The position numbers and the translations under genes are program-made. The notes under the pieces are model-generated. The model was not told where the DNA came from, ran no database searches, and saw nothing but the letters and a program-made list of their open reading frames with translations. Of a stretch of DNA of 64,000 bases, positions 1 through 11,268 are shown in pieces. Within the stretch, counting starts at the first letter, position 1, and the number at the start of each line of letters is the position of its first letter. The DNA comes from Salvelinus alpinus (Eukaryota > Chordata > Actinopteri > Salmoniformes > Salmonidae): the NCBI RefSeq assembly GCF_045679555.1, contig NC_092092.1, positions 22,992,969 through 23,056,968 on the forward strand, in the 5' to 3' direction.

Positions 1-129
1 TTTGTTTGACTTAATTTTTTTTGTGTTCCACTAGTAATTCTGACTGATATTGAGAGACTGCTTTATTCATTTGAAAGGGCATGGAGTGAGACATATAATG
101 GCCTCTGTCATTCACAAAGATGCCTTATT

Positions 130-893
130 TATCCTCTTATGTATCCTCTACCATATTTATCCATATGGTAGAGAAATTAACATTCAATTTTCTAGCAAGA
201 GCTCTGGTGGACATTCCTGCAGTCAGCATGCCAATTGCACGCTCCCTCAAAACTTGGGACATCTGTGGCATTGTGTTGTGTGACAAAACGGCATATTTTA
301 AAGTAGCTTTTTATTGTCCCCAGCACAAGGTGCACCTGTGTAATGATCAGTAGTGGGAAAAGTACCCAATTGTCATACCCGAGTAAAATAATAGAAACGG
401 AATTAAGTAAAAGTGGAAGTCATCCAGTAAAATACTACTTGAGTAAAAGTCTAAAAGTATTTGATTTTAAATATACTTAAGTATAAAAATCTTCACATTA
501 AGCAAACCAGACAGCACAATTTATTTTTCATTTACTGATAGCTAGGGCACACTCCAACACTCAGTTATAATTTACATACGAAGCATGTGTGTTTAGTGAG
601 TCCGTCAGATCAGAAGCAGTAGAGATGACCAGGGATGTTCTCTTGATAGGTGCGTGAATTGCATTCAAAATGTTATGAGTACTTTTTTGTGTCAGGGAAA
701 ATGTATTTTTACTTAAGTACTTTACACCACTGGTAATGTTGTTTAATCGGATTCTTAATAATCCATCCACCTGACAGGGTTGGCATATCTAAATAAGCTT
801 TTTGTGCATATGGAACATTTCTGGGATTTTAAAAATTTCAACTCATGATACTTGACATGTTGCGTTTATATTTTTGTTCAGTGTACTTTGCTT
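130..893 (-). mobile_element. Tc1-like transposon relic, split by a hAT-like insertion
   Basis: Positions 130-347 are the reverse complement of the 5' part of the Tc1-like family also present at 4060-4550 and 29843-30470: the helix-turn-helix start and the AATAAAAGGCCACT-like leader. The element resumes at 741 and ends near 893 in the terminal repeat TTTATATTTTTGTTCAGTG, which matches the left end of the 29.8 kb copy. The two parts are separated by the element at 348-732. A stretch at about 754-785 runs in the opposite orientation to the rest of the relic. No transposase is intact. Confidence 0.75.
348..732. mobile_element. hAT-like miniature element (MITE)
   Basis: The element begins CAGTAGTGGGAAAAGTAC and ends ACTTAAGTACTTTACACCACTG, so the tips form a short inverted repeat of the CAGTGGTG type. 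The flanking 8-mers GTAATGAT (340-347) and GTAATGTT (733-740) differ at one base, consistent with the 8-bp target duplication of hAT transposons. It codes for nothing. A longer relative lies at 11269-11822. Assignment to hAT rests on the tips and duplication length only. Confidence 0.75.
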
Positions 894-1031
894 CCAAACA
901 TTGGATTAAAACAAGGTTATATGTTGAGTTCTGATGGGGTATGACAGTTGAACTAAGCTCATGAGACATTTATAAGTTATATTCTTCTAGAATCAAAATG
1001 GGTACATATCATTAACTTATAACTCCAAAAA
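880..1031 (+). repeat. Interspersed repeat shared with agt intron 3
   Basis: The segment running through TTCTGATGGGGTATGACAG, GAACTAAGCTCATGAG and CATTTATAAGTTATATTC occurs again, with few differences, at about 37060-37240 inside agt intron 3. It has no coding capacity and I do not know its family. At this position it directly abuts the left end of a Tc1-like transposon. Confidence 0.7.
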
Positions 1032-2100
1032 TGTACATTATCATTCAAAACTTTGGGGTCACTTAGAAATGTCCTTGTTTTTTAAAATAAAAGCACCGGG
1101 AGGCCCCGGTCCACTGGCTCAGTTGTGCACAAGTACATTAGAGTGTCTAGTTTGAGAAACAGACGCCGCACAAGTCCTCAACTGGCAGCTTCATTAAATA
1201 GTACCTGCAAAACACCAGTCTCAACAGTGAAGAGGCAACTCCGGGATGCTGGCCTTCTAGACAGAGTTGCAAAGAAAAAGACATATCTCAGACTGGCCAA
1301 TAAGAAGAAAAGATTAAGATGGGCAAAAGAACACAGACCCTGGACAGAGGAAAAAAGTGTTATGGACAGACAAATCTAAGTTTGAGGTGTTCGGATCACA
1401 AAGAAGAACATTCGTGAAACGCAGAAAAATGTAAAGATGCTGGAGGAGTGCTTGATAACATCTGTCAAGCATGGTGGAGGAAATGTGATGGTCTGGGAGT
1501 GCTGTGGTGGTAAAAAGTGGGAGATTTGTACAGGGTAAAAGGGATCTTGAAGAAGGAAGGCTATCACTCCATTTTGCAACGCCATACCCTGTGGACGGCG
1601 CTTAATTGGAGCCAATTTCCTCCTACAACAGGACAATGACCCAAAGCACAGCTCCAAACTATGCAATAACTATTTAGGGAAGAAGCAGTCAGCTGGTATC
1701 CTGTCTATAATGGAGTGGCCAGCTCAGTCACCAGATCTCAACCCTATTGAGCTGTTATGGGAGCAGCTTGGCCATATGGTACGTAAGAAGTGCCCATCAA
1801 GCCAATCCAACTTGTGGGAGGGGCTTCAGAAAGCATGGGGTGAAATCTCTTCAGATTACCTCAACAAATTGACAACTAGAATGCCAAAGGTCTGCAAGGC
1901 TGTAATTGCTGCAAATTGAGGATTCTTTGACGAAAGCAAAGTTTGAAGAACACAATTATTATTTCAATAAAAAAAACATTATTTATAACCTTGTCAACAT
2001 CTTGACTATTTCCTATTCATTTTGCAACTCATTTCATGTATGTTTTCATGGAAAACAAGGACATTTCTAAGTGACCCCAAACATTTGAACAGTAGTATAT
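1032..2100 (+). mobile_element. Tc1/mariner-like DNA transposon, decayed
   Basis: Terminal inverted repeats are visible. The left end contains TTTGGGGTCACTTAGAAATG at about 1050-1070 and the right end contains its complement CATTTCTAAGTGACCCCAAA near 2062-2081, ending in GTAGTATAT at 2100. The length of about 1.07 kb is short for the usual ~1.6 kb, and the interior carries a broken transposase. This is one of several unrelated-looking Tc1 families in the window. Confidence 0.9.
1125..1919 (+). pseudogene. Tc1-like transposase pseudogene
   Basis: The N-terminal reading frame (1125-1379) encodes a paired-type DNA-binding region with RNRRRTSPQLAASLN and a lysine-rich stretch up to LRWAKEHRPW. 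The C-terminal frame (1710-1919) encodes SPDLNPIELLWEQLGHMVRK, carrying the third catalytic Asp and Glu of the DDE triad, and ends in KVCKAVIAAN and a stop. Stops and frameshifts between 1380 and 1710 disrupt the middle, where the first two catalytic Asp residues should lie, so no active enzyme is made. It would have catalysed cut-and-paste transposition at TA sites. Confidence 0.88.
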
Positions 2101-2987
2101 GTAGCAACTACAGATTTTCCCTTTGAGTAATAGCACTGTAGTACAAAAGCACACCAACATCTCCAGTATACTCAACACTTCCTTTTTAGATTTGCTGTTC
2201 ACTGCAGGGCACAAGGATGAGCCTATATGTATATTTTTCTCAAGGATTCAAAAGCGGAAGCCAGAAGGTAGTTCAAAGGTCAATTGCTGGAGGTGTCAAA
2301 AAGGCCATATAGGTTAACATTACCTACCTCAATACCTTAGGAGGTGTGGCTCTCCAAATACCATAAGATTACGACAGACAAGGGGTATCGTATCACTAAC
2401 AACCAGGAACCGTGTGTCATACACCTTATGATGGATTTCATTAGCAATTCTATGTTATATGAGGAGTCAGACATGGAGACTACGCAGTATGCACTCCTCC
2501 ACACCAGTCAAAGGAGCACACCCACATTCCCTGCCAAGGACACTCCCCCAAGATCCAGTGATCTTGAGTCCTTGGTTGTTTTTGGATTCCTAGGCTGTAA
2601 AATGTGACCGTGTGTCTTTCTTTATGACTTTAGTAAGGAACTGTCACGAGGAAAAGAAAAGCAAAATGATAATGATAATGGCATTTGAATTAATCAGACC
2701 ATCCTTGTTCTCTCCGTCACTCAACTGCATTCTGATTCAAAAGAAAGTTACCTAGCCTACGTCAAATCACTATTCACTGTCACACACAACCTATATTCAC
2801 ACACGTCTATAGAGTAGAACCCAGTAGAATCAAAGACAGATATTTTTGATTGGTCTGAATTGTATCATGTCTGCACGACATTGAGTAAACAAATAACAGG
2901 TAATAAGCTAATGCGCCGCTTTAACTGAGAGTTTTACCCCAGGCACCGGTCCTAGAGAATAATCAAATGTGTCACAGCCAGTGTTTA
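2101..2987. other. No gene recognised
   Basis: AT-rich non-coding DNA between two transposons. I see no splice-bounded exon, no RNA gene and no repeat that recurs in this window. The short open frames show no family resemblance. Confidence 0.5.
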
Positions 2988-3448
2988 TACACAGAGTGTA
3001 GAAAACATTAGGAACACCTGCTCTTTCCATGAGACTGATCAGGTGAAGAGGTCAAAGCCATGATCCCTTATTGATGTCACCTGTTAAATCCACTTCAGTG
3101 TAAATTAAGGGGAGGAGACAGGTTAAAGAAGGATTTTAAGCCTTTAGACATTGATTGTGTATTTGTCACTCAGAGGGTGAATGGGCAAGACAAAAGATTT
3201 AAGTGCCTTTGAACGGGGTATGGTATTAGGTGCCAGGCGTACCGGTTCGAGTGTGTCAAGAACTGCAACGCGGCTGGGTTTCTCACGTTCAACTTTCCCG
3301 TGTGTATCAAGATCAAGATCAACTTGAAACAACTGTGGGAAGCATTGGAGTCCACATGGGCCAGCATCCCTGTGGAATGCTTGACACCTTGTAGAGTCCA
3401 TGCCCTGATGAATTGAGGCTGTTCCTAATGTTTTGTACATTCAGTGTA
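2988..3448 (+). mobile_element. Tc1-like deletion derivative
   Basis: The 461-bp element has matching ends. The left tip TACACAGAGTGTAGAAAACA continues into TTAGGAACA, and the right end read in reverse gives TACACTGAATGTACAAAACA then TTAGGAACA. It keeps the start of the transposase DNA-binding region (AFERGMVLGARRTGSSV at about 3208-3258) and then jumps to the C-terminal part, so most of the catalytic domain is missing. The same derivative, truncated at its left end, recurs at 32111-32368. Confidence 0.8.
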
Positions 3449-4059
3449 CATTGCAAGTGCTTCAGTGTGACGAGAAGCACAGTATGAGGCAAGTGTGATT
3501 TCCAGCAGCTTGAGCTAACACCTCCATTTCAGCTAATCTTGTTTTTGTCTAGCTAGCTTGTGACACTGTTCGAGGGTTGGGTTTTGATTAGAGAATGACA
3601 ATTGTCCATCATTCTAAGGCGAATCATATCTTATGCAATTACAATGAAAAGTACTTTTTCAAGCCATCAGGCAGGTTTATAGCCTGAATTGTGTTTACAC
3701 GGTCGACATATCATTTCCAATATGCACTACCATTCATCCTTTCAGCAGAGCGCCAGTTCCAAGTTCAAACATTCTACCCATATAAAACTGATAACTCTCT
3801 CATTGCAAATGGCAGTTACCAAACATTGGCGCAATTATTATAATATATTTTGTTTACAACCATGATGACTCGTGGTTATTAACATGAATGACCAGACCGG
3901 CAGGGATAATGTCTTGCCTGACATTGAATTTTGAAAAGGCCTGAGGTGATGAGCATTGAATACTGCTAGAACATGTCATACACAACTACAGCAGATCAGT
4001 AAATACCTTCCCTTCAGACTTTGCTCTTCAATTCTGACAAGGAATTTACAGTGAATGTC
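3449..4059. other. No gene recognised
   Basis: Non-coding, AT-rich sequence. I see no reading frame or repeat I can assign. Confidence 0.45.
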
Positions 4060-4550
4060 ATATTCACAGAAATGTTTCTTATGCACAAAAAGCTTATTTC
4101 TCTCAAATGTTGTGCACAAATGTGTTTATATCCCTTTTAGTGAGCATTTCTCATTTGCCAAGATAATCCATCCACCTGACAGGTGTGGAATATCAAGATA
4201 CCTTATGCTGGGGACAATAAAAAGCCACTTTAAAATGTGCAGTTTTGTCACACAACACAATGCCACAGATGTCTCAAGTTGAGGGAATGTGCAATTGGCA
4301 TGTGGACTGCAGGAATTTCCACCAGAGTTGTTGCCAGATAATTGAATGTTAATTTCTCTACCATAAGCTGCTTCCAACATCGTTTGAGAATTTGGCAGTA
4401 CGTTCAACTGGCCTCACAACCACAGACCACGTGTAACCACACCAGAAGTGTATTTCTGTCTGTAATAAAGCTCTTTTGTGGGGAAAAGCTCATTCTGATA
4501 GGCTGGGCCTGGCTCCCTAGTAGGGTGATTGATAGATAGTTATCTATATC
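4060..4550 (+). mobile_element. Tc1-like transposon fragment (5' part)
   Basis: It shares the leader ATAATCCATCCACCTGACAG, the AATAAAAAGCCACT block and a short transposase N-terminus (LNVNFSTISCFQHRLR at about 4345-4392, a helix-turn-helix) with the copies at 130-893 and 29843-30470. All catalytic sequence is missing. The region ends in a shared non-coding tail (AATAAAGCTCTTTTGTGG), so the window copies appear to descend from the same internally deleted element. Confidence 0.8.
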
Positions 4551-6005
4551 CCAAACAGCTACCAAAGAAAAACTGAAAGTTTGAAACAAACAACCAAACC
4601 TTTTGGGGTAAGCCTATTGAAGGACACATATTTATTTTCTACAATAATCACATTTAGTCTCAATTAATCAAGCTAAGATTACAAACAAATATGAAAGAGG
4701 TGGGGCCAGCTGCACTCCAAACTTCCGATCCCATGGTTTCATTCCCAGATTGATATCAAATAAGAACAATGGGACTGTTACAGTAGGTCCTTTGTGTGGT
4801 TAATGACAGAAATCTGTAAAGCTCACAATTATCACCATTAGACTTCAATAAAAAGACTAGAACTGCCTGGGAGCGAATGGACAATGGCTTCACTTGTTGC
4901 TGCTCAGTGGAGAGAGTTAGAGAGGTTTACTATTTTGGAGAACTAATTTGGGACATAGCTCTATATTTCAAATCAATTGAGAGACATTGAAATTTACAGT
5001 ACCAACTTTTAAAATGGGGCTACTGACAACTTTCTTCTGTTCTTAGACAAGCAAATTTCATTGACAGAGGGAACAGTAGTCCTTCTCAAATGTATTTGAT
5101 TATCTTGTGAATTAATTGACTGTGTCAAACAAAACAGACAATGATTGAGATTGTACTGACAGCAGAAAAATCTAGGCCACATACAGCAGAATGCCAATCT
5201 GCTAGGGGGAAAAAACATTCAGGATTTGTTGTCAATGTGGATCTCCTAACACATACAGTATACAAAGCCTAAAATTAAATTAGTGTTGATCTCTGGTATA
5301 GTCCAGGCAGCAGCTTTCATGTTTGGGTGGAGGTATAACTCACAGACAGTATCAAACAAAGTACTGCATGACAATAATAATTCAAACAGCTGCTTGACAA
5401 GGGAGAAAATGGTTTAGGGACACAAACAAAGTTAGTCCTCAGCTCCAACAATGCCTCCCTTCAGAGTCAAGGAGAATGACTTGGAGCCATAAAATGAAGG
5501 ACACAGAAAATGCCACTTCTGTACAGTCCCAGTCATAAATTGGTATATAAGCCATATTCACACAGGACTAGTATTACTATAGAACGTCATGTCCGGACGG
5601 GATTAGTTTCACCAAACTGCCCCTGTAATTATATTTTTTCCGCTATGACGGAAACCCGGAGGCTCTTCTAGACGTGAATATTTCAAATGTCTAGGGACAG
5701 CCTAATATTGGCCTGATGGTCTTCAGTTCGGAGGAAGTCTAAATAATAATGCATACCAATAAGAACTATGAACTGTAACCTATGCAGACATTTAATTACC
5801 TGACGGATTTGGCAATTTATCAATTCATTGGCACAATATCGTCCACTTCATCTTTTACAAGAGAAGTATGGCACTAGGAAAATTGATATGTGACAAAACA
5901 GATCATTAATCTGTCGGCTACGTGCATAGCACTTTGTTTTAAGCATAAATTTGTTCTTACCCGAACTGGTTGAAGCACCTATTAAACTCTAATATCCTTA
6001 AAAAA
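4551..6005. other. No gene recognised
   Basis: No supported exon or RNA gene. Positions about 5575-5660 (GTCATGTCCGGACGGGATTA and the following bases) look like part of an interspersed repeat resumed at about 6215-6410 beyond the SINE, but I cannot name the family. Confidence 0.4.
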
Positions 6006-6212
6006 AAAGTTTCATTTTTTATTTAACTAGGCAAGTCAGTTAAGAACAAATTCTTATTTAGAATGACGGCCTACACCGGCCAACGCTGGACCTATGGGAC
6101 TCCCAATCACGGCCGGTTGTGATACAGCCTGGATTTGAACCAGGGTGTCTGTAGTGACGCCTTTAGCACTGAGATACAGTGCCTTAAACCACTGCGCCAC
6201 TCGGGAGCCCAA
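6006..6212 (-). mobile_element. tRNA-derived SINE
   Basis: Read on the - strand the element opens with CCCGAGTGGCGCAGTGG (A-box-like) and carries GGTTCAAATCC (B box) about 45 bases later, so it has a polymerase III promoter from a tRNA ancestor. The tail AACTGACTTGCCTAGTTAAA ends in an A/T-rich run. The same head and tail recur in this window at 8826-8985, 16374-16515 and 48520-48963 in various states. It is not a functional tRNA gene because no cloverleaf is preserved. Confidence 0.88.
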
Positions 6213-6253
6213 CACAGGGATGACGATTCGCAAGGGATACGTATTATCAGAGG

Positions 6254-6285
6254 ACGTTTTACTGGTCAGAGGACCAGTAAAACGT
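6254..6285. repeat. Perfect 14-bp inverted repeat with 4-nt loop
   Basis: ACGTTTTACTGGTC (6254-6267) is followed by AGAG and then by its exact complement GACCAGTAAAACGT (6272-6285). It could fold as a hairpin in single-stranded DNA. It lies just beyond a SINE and belongs to no gene I can identify. Confidence 0.9.
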
Positions 6286-6409
6286 ACCCCATCCAAATAG
6301 GGCTATCGCTGAATTTACACAAAAAAATATTGGAATTGGCCTGCCTGATTAAACGCAGCCATAGACAAATGTATGACTGGGACTATACAGAATCCATCTA
6401 AGATTACTT

Positions 6410-8825
6410 AAATGTAATCAGTAGGTTTATATCAGCTTCGGCTGTAATGACATAACATTCAAGCCATTTCAGAGGAAAGAAAAGGCCTATAAAAGGTCTA
6501 GCATGTCTGTCAGGTTGATAATTATTGTTTGCGAGGTGTCTAGTGAGACAGGAAGTAGAACTGAATCAGACAAAAGAAACATCACAAATGGAGAACACAA
6601 AGGGAAGAATACAGACATCTAGTCGTCACTATCCAAGAGAAACATTTACTCTGAAACAAATGAAGCTCCTTGCAAAAAAAATGATTTTTTTCCCCCTGAA
6701 GTAATGAAAGGACATTATCAACACAGCAGCAAAATGGTTCAAAGTGCTCAGTCTCAACCTGGTCTTCCACAATGCTGCGTAGGAGGGCCAAAGCACATTG
6801 CATGTCTGCTCCTATGTGATTATTGAGGGACTTACATATTGTTTGGTAAACACTTTTTGCAAACTCCAGGCTGCCATGGAGCTTTATTTGAAGCTGTGTG
6901 ACTCGTACTGAACGGATGATGACATCATTGGAAAGACATGTCATAACCAAAAACATCAATACCGTTTGTGCCTAAAATAGAACTTTGAGTAGCCAAATGA
7001 CATACGATGGAACTACACACCAAATCAAAAAGCATTAAAATGCTTCACATCCATCTGTGTGCTTTAAATTCAATCAGACATGCTGTTTGCTCACCAGATG
7101 TTTTTCCCATTGTCTTGCTTTATGTGCCACCGGCAACCAGAGAAATATTTGGTCAAGGGGAAATAGGGAGAGGTTTCCTCAGCTGAAGCCACCGGGGAGG
7201 GTTTATACAGTCACTGGGGAGGGCTTATGCACTTAAACATCAAGGTATTTTAAGATCTCAAGCTATTTGACATTCAAGATTTTTTTCAAATTTAGTGTAA
7301 CCGACCAAACATGCAAAAAGCAGAAATGTTTTATTATGAACAGTGAAAATTATGGGCTATGATTGCTTATAGGAGGAAAAAGAACATGGAGAGAACAATG
7401 TGGTTAAAGAGAATACATACCTTGCAAAGTAAACTCAACCATAACACCTTGGGTTATGTGGCTGCACTATAAGGTTCTTTAGCCCTTGAAATGTCAGGCA
7501 TGCATTTACTTGTGAGTAATGTTATTGTTAAGTAAGCATTGTGGTTAGTATGCTACAGAAGATGCATCCCTGCTCCACCCTGTGCCGACAGCAGGGCAGG
7601 CCCGCCCATCAGACAGGATTAGGCAGACGCCTAGAGCTGCAGATTGACGAGGGCGGCATTTTCCGAGCTAAACTGATCAAGACGCACCTCCAACACATAA
7701 CACCTCACATAACTCTGCCTCAAAACAATGAAAACTTCTCACCCAGTGGCATTTGGGCTATTAATTTGAACGCCGATGCCTCCCCATGATAAGCAGTGCA
7801 CTTTGCCAAAGGCAGGGGTGCAAAATATGTATCTTGTCCATGCACAGCACGCCTCTCCATGGTGCTGTTGGAGACGCAATGCTGTGGCGCTTCACCAATA
7901 CTCTGTCAAATCATGTAGCCTATACAGTAGATAGAGTATATAGCCTCTGTGGCCTTTTCTGTAGCCCACAGGGCAACCACATTTATAAAAATGTCATGAG
8001 AGAGACACTTTTTACATCATGTATGTTTCCGATCAAATAGCCTAAATGGCGCCCTATCAAATAAATGTGAATATGAACTATCATGTTAGCAAACACACCA
8101 TATTCTAAAAACAGGACAGGTCAAATGGACAACAGCCTATGGAATGAAATTAGGCTACTCACTACTGCTGTCCGGGAGTTTCACAAAGTGGACTAAATTG
8201 TCATGATAATTAGCGATTTCAAGTTTGTAGGCCTATTCTTCAATTTCTGATATGATCATGGCAAAGAAGAAAATACAAACAGCATTTTTCAAGATAACGC
8301 AATGCATGATAAACTTGGGTAGCTGACAGGCAGCACGTGAGTTTAACTTTTGGGTAAGCTAAGAATGTATCCTACCATTTCTACGTGGCAGTTATGATTT
8401 TCATATTCACATTTAATTTCTCAAAATCATTGTCACATGGTTACAAAAAGAACAGAAGCTCAGTGTATTATTAGTGGTGGTCAGAAATCAGATCCCCAAA
8501 TGTACTTTCCTACATTTGCGCGCTGCAGGCCAGGTAGCCTACTTTATGCGCGATCAGGCGCGCGCACTACATCAACATTAACAGGATAGAGAAACAACCA
8601 GACACATGCTCATTGCTCACATGGAGCGCTCCAAACAAGACAATAAAAAAATTGACAAACCTCATAAATCATGGTATGAAATAAACCAAACTTTTGAACT
8701 CTGCAAACAATGTTTCCATTCAGAGAATGACTGTAATTAACCCATGCATTAAGAGAAATGAATGTAACCAAATGACAGAGACTAACTGTAAATTTACTAT
8801 TTTTATTACATATATATATATTTAA
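6410..8825. other. No gene supported; one weak exon candidate
   Basis: On the - strand an open frame runs from about 6970 down to 6582, preceded by an acceptor-like TTCTATTTTAG. It encodes LHGSLEFAKSVYQTICKSL and LALLRSIVEDQVETEHFEPF. I recognise no family, and frames of this length arise by chance in a window this size. Positions about 7585-7800 (GGCAGACGCCTAGAGCTGC) resemble a dispersed fish repeat. Otherwise the stretch looks like plain intergenic DNA. Confidence 0.35.
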
Positions 8826-8985
8826 AAAAAAAATTATTTTTTATTTTACCTTTATTTAACTAGGCAAGTCAGTTACGAACAAATTCTTATTCAATGATGG
8901 CCTACCCCAGCCAAACCCGGACGACGCTGGGACAATTGTGCGCCGCCCTATGGGACTCCCAATCATGGCCAGATGTGATACAGCC
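8826..8985 (-). mobile_element. SINE fragment (3' part)
   Basis: Contains the complement of the salmonid SINE tail (TTAACTAGGCAAGTCAGTTA) and part of the body (CTATGGGACTCCCAATCATG) matching the SINE at 6006-6212. The tRNA-like head is missing. It sits after a TATATATATA and poly-A/T run at about 8810-8845. Confidence 0.8.
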
Positions 8986-9352
8986 TACTACTGGTGATAT
9001 ATGTAATGAGGACTTGATACAAATAAACAAAGGGCAAACAATTCACACAATGAAACAATTAATGTGCATGAATTGGCAGGAGACAGCTGAGCACATTCTG
9101 GAGAGCTGAGTGCATTCTGGAGAGCGATGAGCCTATATCTTCGCCACCAAAACCTCCCTTTCTTGTCTCAACATTTCAAATTATACTCAAGACACATCAT
9201 CTTCACACATATTTTTGATGCTTTTCACTGACAAGCACAACTCAACAATCAGCTAAGTCTATTGCCATGAGTGCTGCCATAATTGAGGACTACTCGCCTG
9301 TGATTTGAAACAATCCACAGCAAAACAATTAAGAAGATAATGATCCTCTGAG

Positions 9353-10881
9353 GCATTTGGAAAGTATTCAGACCCCGTCACTTTTTCCACATTTTGTTAC
9401 TTTACAGCCTTAAAAAGGATTACATTAATTTGTGTTCCTCAATCTACACATAATACCCCATAATGACAAAACAAAAACAGTTTTTTAATAATCTTTGAAA
9501 ATGTATTAAAAATAAAAATATCACATTTACATAAGCATTCAGACCCTTTACTCAGTACTTTGTTGAAGCACCATTGGCAGTGATTACAGCCGCAAGTCCT
9601 CCTGGATATGATGCTACGAGCTTGGCACACCTGTATTTGGGGAGCTTCACCTATTCTTCTCTGCACATCCTCTCAAGCTCCGCCAGGTTGGATGGGGAGC
9701 GTTGCTGCACAGCTATTTTCAGGTCTCTCCAGAGATGTTCTATTGGGTACAGTTCCAGGCTCTGGCTGGGCCACCCAAGGACATTCAGAGACTTGTCCCG
9801 AAGCCACTCCTGCGTTGTCCTGTTGGAAGGTGAACCTTGGCCCAGGTCTGAGGTCTTGAGCGCTCTGGAGCAGGTTTTCATCAAGGAGCTCTCTGTACTT
9901 TGCTCCGTTCATCTTTCCCTCGATTCTGACTAGTCTCCCAGTCCCTGCCGCTGAAAAACATCCCCACAGCATTATGCTGCCACCACGCTTCACCATAGGG
10001 ATGGTGCCAGGTTTCCTCCAGACGTGAAACTTGGCATTCAGGCCAAAGAGTTCAATCTTGGTTTCATCAGACCAGAGAATCTTGTTTCTCATGGTCAGAG
10101 AGTCCTTTAGGTGCCTTTTGGCAAACTCCAAGCAGGCAGTCATGTGCCTTTTACTGAGGAGTGGCTTCCGTATGGCCACTCTACCAAAAAGGCCTGATTG
10201 GTGGAGTGCTGCAGAGATGGTTGTCCTTCTGGAAGATTCTCCCATCTCCACAGAGGAACTCTGGAGCTCCTTCAGAGTGACCATCGGGTTCTTGGTCACC
10301 TCCCTGACCAAGGCCCTTCTCCCCCGATTGCTCAACTCCAAACTTCTTTCATTTAAGAAGGATGGAGGCCACTGTGTTCTTAGGGATCTTCAATGCTGCA
10401 GACATTTTTTGGTGCCCTTCCCCAGATCTGTGCCTTGACACAATACTTTCTCGATACTTTCTCTACGGACAATTCCGTTGACCTCATGGCTTGGTTTTTG
10501 CTCTGACATGCACTGTCAACTGTGGGACCTTATAGACAGGTGTGTGCCTTTCCAAATCATGTCCAATCAATTGAATTTACCACAGGTGGACTCCAATCAA
10601 GTTGAAAAAACATCTCAAGGATGATCAATGGAAACAGAACGTACCTGAGCTCAATTTTGAAAGTCTCAAAGCAAAGGGTCTGAATACTTGTGTAAATAAG
10701 GTATCTGTTTATGTTTAATAAATTTGCACAAAAAAATCTAAAAACCTGTTTTTGCTTTGTCATTATGGGGTATTGTGTGTAGATTGAGGAGGAAAAATCT
10801 TGATTTAATCAATTTTAGAATAAGGCTGTAAAACAAATGAGGAAAAAGAAAAGGGGTCTGAATACTTTGCGAATCCACTGT
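9353..10881 (-). mobile_element. Tc1-like DNA transposon, near full length
   Basis: Long terminal inverted repeats bound the element. The left side has AAAGTATTCAGACCCC at about 9360 followed by TTTACAGCCTTA, and the right side has GGGGTCTGAATACTTTGCGA near 10853-10872 preceded by TAAGGCTGTAAAAC. The right end meets a TA at the flank. Length is about 1.5 kb, close to the ~1.6 kb usual for Tc1 elements. The interior holds a transposase on the - strand with inactivating changes. Confidence 0.92.
9660..10341 (-). pseudogene. Tc1-like transposase, frameshifted
   Basis: The frame from 10341 encodes a paired-like HTH region (NRGRRALVREVTKNPMVTL), a second HTH, then the catalytic core with WSDETKIELFG (first Asp) and FTFQQDN (second Asp). 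After that the frame shifts. The remaining C-terminal part is read in another frame as TTQEWLRDKSLNVLGWPSQS followed by LELYPIEHLWRDLK. The usual Asp-Leu-Asn-Pro before the catalytic Glu has become Glu-Leu-Tyr-Pro, so the third catalytic block is altered as well. The enzyme would cut and paste the element at TA sites; this copy should be inactive. Confidence 0.9.
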
Positions 10882-11268
10882 ATATAAATTTGGAAAATGT
10901 TTTCCAATTTACTTTAGGAACCGCCGTCTATGGTAGCTGACATTTAGAGCTTGAATAACCAAAATGATGTCTTAAATCTTTGTCAGGTATCAGGACTATA
11001 AAGCCATTACAACTGCCTGTTTTATAAACAGAGGCTGCCACATGGATAGGCATTAATTAAAGTGCATTGTCGGGCGACACTGCATAGCCTAGGCTACTAT
11101 TCTACTGAGGGATAAAAGGAGGACCGCAACTTTCTAAACCACCCTCATATTACTGTAACTTTGACATCAATACAGTAATGTCAGTTTGCTCGAGCATGTG
11201 TGACCAACCGGGTATTGAACCCATGTCGTCTGCAAGACTACTTACTGTGTTATCCCACTGGTCTCACT
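10882..11268. other. No gene recognised
   Basis: Short spacer between a Tc1-like and a hAT-like element. Near 11208-11262 it has a partial tRNA-like or SINE-like stretch (CCGGGTATTGAACCC, complement of a B-box-like sequence). I see nothing coding. Confidence 0.4.

Noticed and set aside
6130-6210. tRNA-like sequence with A and B boxes
   Set aside because: Part of a SINE with a long non-tRNA body and no complete cloverleaf; the same holds for 21240-21305, 48520-48610 and 54388-54470.
10031-10438. 135-codon open frame on the + strand
   Set aside because: Antisense to the Tc1-like transposase at 9660-10341.
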